Source: Bartonella senegalensis OS02
Lineage (GTDB): Bacteria; Pseudomonadota; Alphaproteobacteria; Rhizobiales; Rhizobiaceae
Reading direction: 5' to 3'
Assembly (NCBI RefSeq): GCF_000312545.1
Contig: NZ_HE997544.1
Span: 15,049 to 50,070 of the forward strand
Length of the DNA stretch: 35,022 bases
Shown here: piece after piece, positions 28,201 to 35,022 of the stretch
How positions within the stretch are numbered: the first letter of the stretch is position 1
How the letters are laid out: the number at the start of each line of letters is the position of its first letter
Position numbers and translations under genes: made by a program
Notes under the pieces: model-generated
What the model was told of the DNA's origin: nothing
What the model saw: only the letters and a program-made list of their open reading frames with translations
Database searches by the model: none

Positions 28201-29856
28201 TGAAAGAATAATTTCATGTCCGTTTGTAAACGCGTCGGTAATATCGGCCGTTCTCTCTTGGAGATTTTCATTAATTTTTAAAACATGCGCTTCTAAGAAT
28301 TCACCAAGCTTTTCGGCATTATCTTCTAGAGTTTGACTGCGAGAAATAAAGGATTCAATAATAGAATCACTATATTCTTTCAGCGACAGATCAACAGTTG
28401 CTAAACGGTTTTCAAAAGCTTCAATTGCTTGTGATGTTATGTTATCAAATTTAGAAGACAGTTTGTCTGCTTGTGCATCGAGCTGCATGATTTTGTCATC
28501 AAGATTCTGGAGAGATTGGTTATTACGATCAATAATGGCTTCATCCAGTGTTTTAAATTTTTCGTCAATACTGTGAAGTGTCTGGTCTGTTGCTGCTTGT
28601 ACATGTGTTGCAATGTTAGCAATATGCATTTCAGCTTTAGCAGCTGCCTCATTAAAAGTTTTCTCTATTTGTTTTTCATTATTATCAAAACGTTTTGAGA
28701 AATCCTCAAAGTTTTCGCCTAATTCGTGAAAAAACTCTGTGTTTTTTTGCTGAATTTGTTTTGTCGTTTCAATAAATTTTTCAGCAAGCTGATTTGTTAC
28801 ACCATCACCTGCATGGGAAAGCTTTGCAACAAGATCTTCACCCTGTTTTTGTAAAGTCTGCGAAAGGGTTTGTGCAAGCTTTTCAACATTCGTAACAATG
28901 TTAGAGGTAACTAAACCAAATTCATCACTGAGTTGTTCCTGTGTTCCTTTAATTGTTGACTGTACACGGTCTGCATGATTCAAAATGGCTATGCGTTCAT
29001 TGCTCAATTCTTTAATTAATGTATGAATGCGCGTTTCATTTTCAGCATAGGCTTGTTCTAGGTGATGAACTTCACCTTGGATAATAGCTTCAAGTTCAAC
29101 AGCACGTTCAAGGGTACGTTCAATTCCCTGGTTCATTGCTGCGACTTCTTCACGAATGGTTTGTCCTATAGCGACAGCTTGTTTTTCGGATATATGCTGT
29201 GGTTCACTGAGGCGCTGTGCAGCATTTGTCATAAGAATAGCAATATTATGTAACTCATTCGAGCGTTTTGTTAATTGCGCAAATCCCCAAGACATAAGAA
29301 TAGGAATCGTCGTTCCAGCTGCTATAGCCAGTCCGGTTGGGGATGTAAAAAAAGTTGTAATATTTGATAAGGAATCCAGTCCAGCAGGAGCAAGCCGATG
29401 AGCAATAAAAGCACCTCCTATTGCCCATAGCGCACTGAGCGCTGTTGTACACCAATAGATTCGAGAGACAGAACTCTGCTTTAATAATTCAAAATTTAAA
29501 GGGGTTGTTTTATCGTCATTAGCAGGAAGTAGCTGTTTAGATAACACTGTATTATGAACAGTTCCACCTGAAAGGTCGCGCGTCGGTTTTGGGGCAAAAA
29601 GCTGTTCAACAACGGATTCATCAACAACAGCGTTATCATGAATATCCGAGGCAAGAATCATTTCACCATTTTCGGCAAGAATTTCTTCTTCTGCAATTGC
29701 AATCTTTTGAATTAAATCATCTACATTAACGATATTTTCAGAATTATCCGAAGATACTATTTCAATTGCAGTGTCATCAAAATTAAAGTCCATAGCTTTT
29801 GTGAGAGCTTTTTCAACTTCAACTTCAAATGTTTTTAATTTGGTTCTGCGTGCCAT
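25294..29856 (-). CDS. Giant membrane-anchored coiled-coil protein, candidate Growth Pole Ring (GPR) homologue
   Basis: A 1520-residue protein (roughly 170 kDa). Residues 1-130 are acidic and probably cytoplasmic. Two hydrophobic helices follow at about 133-153 (IYWCTTALSALWAIGGAFIA) and 174-194 (GLAIAAGTTIPILMSWGFA). From about 200 to 1320 runs an extended Gln/Asn/Glu/Lys-rich alpha-helical region with heptad-like repeats and almost no proline, of the apolipoprotein/kinesin-like type. A conserved rhizobial C-terminal domain ends the protein, with LAAGIVQAIKHNAIVELWDHY, LDRLYTLNGKAIFETIKKKY, a SDTGKVYTMLAHASGR motif and a final IQ. This layout matches the Agrobacterium GPR protein, which organises the growing pole, but at about 1500 residues it is shorter than I recall for that protein. 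Assignment rests on architecture and memory, not a search. It is monocistronic with its own terminator. Confidence 0.75.
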   Translation of the reverse strand: MARRTKLKTFEVEVEKALTKAMDFNFDDTAIEIVSSDNSENIVNVDDLIQKIAIAEEEILAENGEMILASDIHDNAVVDESVVEQLFAPKPTRDLSGGTVHNTVLSKQLLPANDDKTTPLNFELLKQSSVSRIYWCTTALSALWAIGGAFIAHRLAPAGLDSLSNITTFFTSPTGLAIAAGTTIPILMSWGFAQLTKRSNELHNIAILMTNAAQRLSEPQHISEKQAVAIGQTIREEVAAMNQGIERTLERAVELEAIIQGEVHHLEQAYAENETRIHTLIKELSNERIAILNHADRVQSTIKGTQEQLSDEFGLVTSNIVTNVEKLAQTLSQTLQKQGEDLVAKLSHAGDGVTNQLAEKFIETTKQIQQKNTEFFHELGENFEDFSKRFDNNEKQIEKTFNEAAAKAEMHIANIATHVQAATDQTLHSIDEKFKTLDEAIIDRNNQSLQNLDDKIMQLDAQADKLSSKFDNITSQAIEAFENRLATVDLSLKEYSDSIIESFISRSQTLEDNAEKLGEFLEAHVLKINENLQERTADITDAFTNGHEIILSAIDKSKERLREEIQHVDSAIVDIIQERSRDFKLQLSDQRALMADMLDNEKNKIAETLKDQIGILAQNASNMERVLIDNIQIVDQHAENHVTNMVQCTEKLQEVITQSCNTTKDALEAQARNIDIRADALRDSLAINSFSLNEVLADQARTLEQRMETIYNLIEKSDIHVDVALKKQIDLVENAIVANNKSITETVQGHIKNLEGHTEILNNTLSQSNNKFFETLETQINSFDANLDIRARRIFECAATLEEKLSEKIGQVCETIETQTSAFAEHSDTLQTSLILNNEQGQAIQQALETSVDNIRITLEDSVNTVTNNLHDKIIKASDVLSSTGEQISSSVANVAAQAENILSESGNRLVSNVKQTVYDTSEKVLSVLSEQTAHTLEAFTTASYSAQTFLNETIHTSTTAIEEVLNERCNILQHSMQNFKTNLGDQLSDVRGRLEEASNQTATQISGHVEKLTELTNHLNQAAQNTTDSIDHLTQHISEQLSLSTQDAEQRIYAQNESLVKSLTQTNSETLQTVTAMKEDFVKNISSIIGQLNQSIYNFSENNTILLSAVQNIDGKFSETANNFFRKTNQAAEHLSASNQALNSNVEVLQGLSQNAFEKINHITGSFGEHAKTLAETICVLEQSENSFNATLEEKQNTLSALSNALVSKSNEINQLIGHYENVLSSALKRTDENTRNSTHSLQQSLNQLINEASTRFSGATEDIRRSANEIRSELSKINNDLHESVQKLPEKTKETTQTIRHALNEQITALKDLVNFIQKSGQKNVKEQFTPEISTVSALNRRDNASHEVIKKIVPPKPILQQDQSKKRQNKWVSNLLERASREETFYDETPDDAVFAPVQTKSRPVSSSLNLLAAGIVQAIKHNAIVELWDHYRHGQENIVLDRLYTLNGKAIFETIKKKYTSDVNFKNSVNQYITDFEKLLRDVSRSSGSSNSVRKYLISDTGKVYTMLAHASGRIQ

Positions 29857-30579
29857 ACTCGCCTCGTACTCTTACAGATAGAAAAGGGATACGTCCTCCT
29901 CCTAATATTCCAATATACTAGCTGTTAATCATTTAGAAAGGAATATGTTCAGGGCAAAATTTTGAAAACTTATCAAGATAAAGTTAATACAGCTCTTTTA
30001 TCCTATTTAGAAGTGATAAAAAAGTAAATGAAAACAAAATATTAATTAATTATAAACAGAATAAAAATACTGTTTACAACTTTAGTTTATAATGTTTACA
30101 ATATGAGTATAGGAAAAATTATGAAATTGTTCTCTTTAACAATTTGAGGGTAATCTAATTCACAGTTATGCACAGTGTTTTTAAAGATATTTTTGGTCTC
30201 AAGTTTCAGTTTGTGTTTATGCAGTTTGCTAGAATAATTTATTGATGAAAAATGATGACAAATTGAGGAATTATGGTATTACGCCACTTAAATTTTATAA
30301 GAAATATCTTGTTTTAAATAAAAGGCTATTTTTTAAAGATTTTAACAGTAATGTATTAAGAAAATAAACGTTATGAGATAATTGATTCTTGTGGATTATG
30401 ATGCGTAGTTGCTGATGCACAGAGCCTTATAAAGAGTGTTTTTTATTTTTCATTAACGGTATAGAGATTCAAATTATCTTTTTCTGAATTTTAAAGCTTC
30501 TACGTTGACAATTTAGTATTTTTCAGTCGATATGCATGCACAGATATTTTATGCAATTTGAGACGAAGGTGTAAGAATA
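29857..30579. promoter_or_regulatory. Divergent intergenic region between the giant coiled-coil gene and hfq
   Basis: About 720 bases with no ORF of substance. It must carry the promoters of both divergent genes. Notable features are two copies of TGTTTACAA at 30071-30079 and 30093-30101, spaced 22 bases start to start. There is also a consensus DnaA box TTATGCACA at 30166-30174, and a one-mismatch match TTGTGGATTA at 30389-30398. No structured RNA was recognised. Confidence 0.4.
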
Positions 30580-30819
30580 ATGGCAGAAAAATCACAACAC
30601 CTACAAGATGTATTTTTAAATACAGTGCGCAAGCAAAAAATTTCTCTTACAATTTTTCTTGTAAATGGCGTTAAACTCACAGGTATTGTAACTTCATTTG
30701 ATAATTTTTGTGTTCTTTTGCGTCGTGATGGACATGCGCAATTGGTTTATAAGCATGCTATTTCTACAATTATGCCGGGACAACCTGTACAAATGTTTGA
30801 AGGTGAAAGCTCTGAATAA
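30580..30819 (+). CDS. hfq: RNA chaperone Hfq
   Basis: Hfq forms a hexameric Sm-like ring that pairs small RNAs with mRNAs and influences stability and translation. The 79-residue protein has the Sm1 motif ([23 protein letters not shown] with the conserved Q8-like residue, then [21 protein letters not shown]) and the Sm2 motif [14 protein letters not shown], ending in a short acidic tail. This compact length is usual in alphaproteobacteria. GAAGGTG lies upstream of the ATG. hflX follows after 59 bases, the standard hfq-hflX order; a short hairpin (ATAAGAG/CTCTTAT, 30838-30853) lies between them. Confidence 0.97.
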   Translation: MAEKSQHLQDVFLNTVRKQKISLTIFLVNGVKLTGIVTSFDNFCVLLRRDGHAQLVYKHAISTIMPGQPVQMFEGESSE

Positions 30820-30878
30820 ACAAGTTGCTTTATTTTTATAAGAGACCTCTTATCCCATTTTAAAATGCTTTAATTGCC

Positions 30879-31589
30879 ATGAACAATGAAAATGAGAGAT
30901 TTGGGGATTTTTTTTCGCCGGTTGTAAAACGGGTGCGTACACTTGTGTTGGTGCCAATTTGCCACGAAAGTAAAGGTGAAAGTATTTCACGTGTATGCTC
31001 AGTCTCTTCTCGCGTCCAAGAGATATTGGGGCTGGCTCGTGCTATAAATTTAGAAGTTATTTATTATGAAACAGTCACTATCATTATACCGCGTCCTGCG
31101 ACTCTATTTGGAACGGGTAAAGTAGATGCAATCGCTCATTATACAAGTGAATATGATATTGAGCTTATAGTTGTGGATCATTTTTTGACACCAGTACAGC
31201 AGCGTAATTTAGAAAAATTATGGAATTGCAAAGTTATCGATAGAACAGCTTTGATTCTTGAAATTTTTGGAGATCGCGCGCGAACAAAAGAAGGGGTTTT
31301 ACAAGTTGAATTAGCGCATTTATCGTATCAAAAAAGCAGGCTTGTACGTAGTTGGACACATTTGGAAAGACAACGTGGTGGCCGTGGTTTTTTAGGTGGA
31401 CCTGGTGAAACACAGATTGAAGCGGATAGGCGGCTTTTGCAAGAGAAAATTATTCGTATTCGTCGCGAATTAGAAAAAGTTATAAAAACACGAGCTCTTC
31501 ATAGAGCTAAAAGAAAAAAAACTCCTATCCTATTGTTGCTTTGGTTGGGTATACTAATACGGGAAAGTCAACTCTTTTTAACCGTTTGA
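30879..31589 (+). pseudogene. hflX: HflX GTPase, N-terminal part (frameshifted)
   Basis: The first 236 codons encode the HflX N-terminal domain, with PRPATLFGTGKVDAIA, LIVVDHFLTPVQQRNLE, KVIDRTALILEIFGDRARTKE and the glycine-rich GRGFLGGPGETQIEADRR, then the helical linker. After HRAKRKK the frame shifts at an A8 tract (31514-31521) and ends in unrelated residues at 31589. Adding one A (A9) would continue as NSYPIVALVGYTNTGKS, the G1 motif of the next ORF. HflX is a ribosome-associated GTPase that rescues and splits stalled or hibernating ribosomes. As written, this product lacks the G domain. A sequencing error, a true mutation, or slippage on the A tract could each explain it. Confidence 0.85.
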
Positions 31590-32221
31590 GTGGTGCAGAT
31601 GTACTCGCAAAGGACATGTTGTTTGCTACACTTGATCCAACTTTGCGCAAAGTTGTTCTTCCCCATGGAAAAACTATTCTTTTATCTGATACTGTCGGTT
31701 TTATTTCTAATTTACCAACGCATTTGATTGCGGCTTTTAGAGCAACACTCGAAGAAGTGGTTGAAGCTGATTTGATTCTTCATGTGAGGGATATGTCAGA
31801 TCTTGATCATCGTGTGCATGCACAAGATGTTTTAGAAGTGCTTGCAGATCTTGGTATCGACATTGATGATACAGAGCATATCATAGAGGTTTGGAATAAA
31901 ATCGATATATTGGATGAGCATGCATTAAATGTTTTGCAAACAAGTGCCAAAACAAGGTTAAATCCCGCATTAATGGTATCAGCGCTCATGGGCAATGGAT
32001 TAGATCAATTATTAGCAACAATTGAAAAGCGAATTTTTGGAGAAATGCAAAGCATTGAATATCTTTTAAAGCCTCATGAAATGTCGCTTATCGATTGGTT
32101 TTATGAAAATTCTGGTGAAATAATCCAAGAAGGGCATGATGATGGTTCTGTTACCATTCGAGCTGTACTTACTTCTGAAGCAAAAAAACGCCTAGATCAC
32201 ATCAAACAAACTATGAATTGA
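31541..32221 (+). pseudogene. hflX: HflX GTPase, C-terminal G-domain part (frameshifted)
   Basis: The remaining 226 codons, one frame over, hold the whole GTPase domain. It has G1 VGYTNTGKSTLFNRLSG, the switch region DMLFATLDPTLRKV, G3 LSDTVGFISNLPTHLI, G4 EVWNKIDIL and a G5-like VSALMGNGLDQLL, followed by the C-terminal domain. The only nearby start is a TTG at 31541, directly at the G1 motif and without a ribosome site. It is therefore unlikely to be a genuine separate gene. It overlaps the upstream part by 49 bases. Apart from the frameshift, both halves lack other damage, so the break is recent, a sequencing artefact, or bypassed in the cell. Confidence 0.85.
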
Positions 32222-32363
32222 AGTTTTTAAAAGCTATTATTGGGCATTTTTGCTTAAGTTCTAAGTTTTTCTTATCTCAAAACAATACCAATACAAGTTA
32301 AGAGGATAGTTACTACTTTCTCTTAATAAAAAAACATGAAGTATTTTTCTGGTTTAAATCAAG

Positions 32364-34148
32364 ATGAATCTTAAATGCAATAAAAAACAGTTGGTATGCA
32401 CAGTAATGCGAAACGTTTTAATCGTTTTGCTGTTCGCAATGCTCTGTGCATTTTTTATTTGGTTATATTACTTTTTTCAACCACGCGGTTATCAGGCAAC
32501 TTTAACATTTTCGTTATCTGACTCTGTGGAAAGGTCTTTTCCAGTTGAGAAACGCAAGAATGTTATTCCTTTTTTATTTTCACAGACTTTATTTTTAAAC
32601 GATTCAAGCTTGCAAAATTTTGCTTCTAATATTTTCTTTAAGAAAGAATTTTGTGAGAATATTCGTTTGTCCCACGATGGTGATCTTATCAAACTGACTT
32701 TTGAAGCTGGAACACTTGAGGATGCCCGACAGGGATTGGAAACTTGTTTTTCCGTTTTTTCAGAAGCAATTATAAAACAGAAACGAGAATTATTGTTAAC
32801 AGAGCAGCAATTTGGGCAACGATATGATACTCATGCGTTACTCAATATAGTGCAGCAGTTCCGTTCCTCTATTGATTCTTTTCTTCACCACAATGCAAAA
32901 CAAACGGAGCTTAATGATCTTTCTGTTCAATTAACGCAAGCAACTTTGAAGCGTATTCATTTAACAAGTTTAAATTCAACTATTAAAATGATGCGCGAAA
33001 ATGGACAGTCTTTACTCTCTTTATCATTTATTGCAAGCAACCCAGCGATTGCTACCTTAGAATCCAAACGCAATCTTTTGGAAGCGCAAAGAGCGCATAT
33101 GGTTACACAATTAGGTTGGATACACCCTCAAATTAAGGCAATGACTGCAGAATTAGAGGTGCTTTCTCATCAATTAGAAAACAAAACTTTGCAGATCACT
33201 CATCAAATTCATTCAGATGAAGTCATTGCAAAGGATTTTGAAGAACAGCTCAAAAAAAAGATTAGCTCTTTTGTAACAGATCAATCTCAATCTTTAAATC
33301 AAATGTTTAATGAGCTAGAAAATAAAATCAGAGCAGTGGTCGATGTGCAAAATAAAGAGATAAAAAAGGATACTGCTCTCTTACAAAATGCAAAAACTCA
33401 TGTGGTTATACCAACAACGTTAGCACCAATTCCTTTTATGGCTGTTTACGGAAAAGATTTTATTGTGAGTGTATTTGCAAGCTTAATGACTCTTTTGGGA
33501 GCCATTTTATTATTTCATTATTGCTTTGGAAGCAAAAAAGATCAATCAGAAGAAAATGGTTTAATAAAAAAGGATGAGAGCTTTTTAGTATCTAAAGAAA
33601 GAATATCTCAGGAAATAAAAAATCTTGAAACTTGTATTACAATAGAGGGATTATCTGATTTTTTAAAAGGTCGTGCTTCAACAGTTGTTTCAATTATTGG
33701 TCCAGAGGCTGCGCGGACTGCAGCAAAACTCTCTCTTCACCTCATAAAAGAGTGTAAAACAGTCCTGTTAGTGGATATTTCTGGTCAGCAAATAGAAAAA
33801 ATCATAGGTCCCCATCGGGGCTTGAGTGATATTTTAGGAGGGGATGCTCAGTTACATGATGTTATTTATCGCGATTATGATACGGGCGTTGATATTCTTC
33901 CACAGGGCTTAAAAAGTGCTGTTTATGTGCAAGATTTTTCAAAGAATATCTCTCATTTCTTACAAGAATTAAAAAAAGAGTATGATTTTATCATCTTAGA
34001 AATGGCGAGTGAACCTCAATATGGATTTGAGCAATTTGCCGAGCTAACAGACTATTACATTTGTAGTATTGCGCTTAACAAACAGGATTGGATGAAGCAA
34101 ATGGTAAGCAAGTTTCCCAAAACTATTTACCGTGTGGTTGCATCATAA
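32364..34148 (+). CDS. Wzz/ExoP-like polysaccharide chain-length protein with degenerate BY-kinase domain
   Basis: A 594-residue inner-membrane protein. It has TM1 at about 15-38 (MRNVLIVLLFAMLCAFFIWLYY) and a periplasmic Wzz-like region with coiled coils (about 150-340). A proline motif (PTTLAPIPFMAVYGK) lies just before TM2 (about 368-388). A cytoplasmic domain spans about 425-594. That domain follows the ExoP/BY-kinase/MinD-like fold (VVSIIGPEAARTAAKLSLHLI, KTVLLVDISG, LSDILGGDAQLHDVI, VDILPQGL, YDFIILEM). The Walker A position reads GPEAARTAAKLS, not GxxxGK(S/T), and no C-terminal tyrosine cluster is visible, so kinase activity is unlikely. No polysaccharide genes adjoin it, so its target polymer is unknown. 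It stands 142 bases after hflX and could be its own unit. Confidence 0.78.
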   Translation: MNLKCNKKQLVCTVMRNVLIVLLFAMLCAFFIWLYYFFQPRGYQATLTFSLSDSVERSFPVEKRKNVIPFLFSQTLFLNDSSLQNFASNIFFKKEFCENIRLSHDGDLIKLTFEAGTLEDARQGLETCFSVFSEAIIKQKRELLLTEQQFGQRYDTHALLNIVQQFRSSIDSFLHHNAKQTELNDLSVQLTQATLKRIHLTSLNSTIKMMRENGQSLLSLSFIASNPAIATLESKRNLLEAQRAHMVTQLGWIHPQIKAMTAELEVLSHQLENKTLQITHQIHSDEVIAKDFEEQLKKKISSFVTDQSQSLNQMFNELENKIRAVVDVQNKEIKKDTALLQNAKTHVVIPTTLAPIPFMAVYGKDFIVSVFASLMTLLGAILLFHYCFGSKKDQSEENGLIKKDESFLVSKERISQEIKNLETCITIEGLSDFLKGRASTVVSIIGPEAARTAAKLSLHLIKECKTVLLVDISGQQIEKIIGPHRGLSDILGGDAQLHDVIYRDYDTGVDILPQGLKSAVYVQDFSKNISHFLQELKKEYDFIILEMASEPQYGFEQFAELTDYYICSIALNKQDWMKQMVSKFPKTIYRVVAS

Positions 34149-34166
34149 ATATTCAGTAATAGACTG

Positions 34167-34216
34167 TTTAATTGTATATTATGACGGTTTATTTAATTGT
34201 ATATTATGACGGTTTA
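34167..34216. repeat. Perfect 25-bp tandem duplication
   Basis: The 25-base unit starting TTTAATTGTATATTATGACG occurs twice head to tail (34167-34191 and 34192-34216) with no mismatch. It lies between the Wzz-like gene and the ERF pseudogene and could mark the upstream region or edge of the prophage remnant. Confidence 0.9.
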
Positions 34217-34241
34217 TATTGTCTTGTGTGAGTAAACAATA

Positions 34242-35022
34242 ATGAATGAGTTAAACACCACACAAACGCTTGTGAAACCAACTCTAAAGCTATGGAGCTT
34301 ATTTTAGAAAGAGCTTTACAAAGTGATGTTGATCTGGATCGTCTCAAGAATCTTCTCGAATTGCGAGACAAGGAAATAAAACGGTAAGAGTGCCAAAACT
34401 TTATTCGTGATTTTTCCGCTATGCAAATAGAATATAAAAGTATCGAACAAAACGCCATTAATACACATACTAAAAGCATCTATACAACGCTTGATAAATA
34501 TATTGATGCAATCAAAGAACCTCTTGCAAAACATCACTTTGCCTTGTTCTCACGTATTAAAGAACAGAATTCAAACTGCATAACCGTGGAAATGACTTTA
34601 AAGCATATATCTGGCAATGAAATATCAACACAAGGAACATTTCCCTTTGACGCTACAGGGAGCAAAAACAACATACAAGCGGTTGGCTCTACTATTATCT
34701 ACGCACGCAGATATCTGTTAGGCATGCTTCTTAATATTGCAAGCAAAGAAGACGATACAGATGGAAACCCGCCTATTAAAAAGGCTTTTCCCCAGCAGTT
34801 CAATGAAATCAGAAGACTCATAGTACAAACCAAAACAGAATAAGAAAAAGTCTTGACTTATGCTAAGATCAATAACCTTCACGACTTATCTGAAGAGAAC
34901 GCACAAACTATTTTGCATCTTTTGAAAGATAAACAAAAGCAAATAGACGCTTCTATACAAGAAGCAGAATATATTCATATCCAAGATATTGAATATGCAC
35001 CAACTCAACAAGAAAAACAGAC
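34242..35022 (+). pseudogene. Prophage ERF-family single-strand annealing protein pseudogene (partial at window end)
   Basis: The ERF core is clear: FIRDFSAMQIEYKSI, YTTLDKYIDAIKEPLAKHHF, VEMTLKHISG, GTFPFDATGSKN, AVGSTIIYARRYLLGMLLNI and SKEDDTDGN. ERF proteins anneal single strands in phage recombination. The gene is broken. It starts as MNELNTTQTLVKPT at 34242, shifts frame near 34280, and continues as MELILERALQSDVDLDRL (34292 on). It meets an in-frame TAA at 34385 and a second at 34841, yet the same frame stays open past it (EKVLTYAKINNLHDLSEENA) to the window edge. The longest remaining piece is 34421-34843. This is a prophage relic separate from the Dam fragment at 14.3 kb. Confidence 0.88.

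Noticed and set aside
30166..30398. Possible replication origin (DnaA-like boxes)
   Set aside because: Only one consensus box and one imperfect box, with no cluster and no neighbouring origin genes; short motifs like this occur by chance.
30838..30853. Hairpin between hfq and hflX as a terminator
   Set aside because: The loop is only two bases and no T-run follows; read-through to hflX is expected.

Overview
The window looks like a chromosomal segment of an AT-rich, reduced-genome alphaproteobacterium of the order Hyphomicrobiales (Rhizobiales). Bartonella fits best. This is an inference from gene content: an AcpXL very-long-chain fatty acid cluster, DivK, a giant rhizobial coiled-coil protein with a 'SDTGKVYTMLAHASGR' C-terminus, low GC, long gene-poor gaps and several decaying prophage and catabolic genes. 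No species call is possible from the sequence alone.

Layout. 1-2.2 kb: one small glycine-rich ORF of unknown function, then an extremely AT-rich stretch without genes. 2.2-10.5 kb: conserved housekeeping genes, namely divK (+), rplM-rpsI (-), recJ (+), parE (-), lipB (-), and a lemA/TPM-domain pair (-) joined by a 1-base stop/start overlap. 10.5-15.1 kb: a decayed region with an apparently intact FAH-family hydrolase, a multiply frameshifted D-2-hydroxyacid dehydrogenase, inverted repeats, and a broken phage-type Dam methylase lying on the 3' side of a tRNA-Pro(GGG). 15.7-17.0 kb: an A-type Fe-S carrier (+) convergent with mazG (-).

17.0-21.8 kb: the lipid A very-long-chain fatty acid operon, read right to left as acpXL, fabF2XL, fabF1XL, adhXL, lpxXL, apparently followed by mazG. 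It should build a long acyl chain on the dedicated carrier AcpXL and transfer it to lipid A. Two points stand out. The dehydratase gene fabZXL, which I recall between acpXL and fabF2XL in rhizobia, is absent. FabF2XL has lost the catalytic Cys and both catalytic His residues, so FabF1XL/FabF2XL resembles a ketosynthase/chain-length-factor pair.

22.0-24.3 kb: maeB malic enzyme (-). 25.3-29.9 kb: a 1520-residue membrane-anchored coiled-coil protein (-), a candidate Growth Pole Ring (GPR) homologue. 30.6-32.2 kb: hfq and hflX (+), with hflX broken by a frameshift at an A8 tract. 32.4-34.1 kb: a Wzz/ExoP-like membrane protein whose cytoplasmic BY-kinase-like domain has lost its Walker A motif. 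34.2-35.0 kb: a perfect 25-bp tandem duplication, then a prophage-type ERF recombinase pseudogene that runs off the window.

The best candidates for something undescribed are the KS/CLF-like VLCFA synthase, the GPR-like protein and the hflX homopolymer frameshift. I found no CRISPR array, complete insertion sequence or clear novel defence system.
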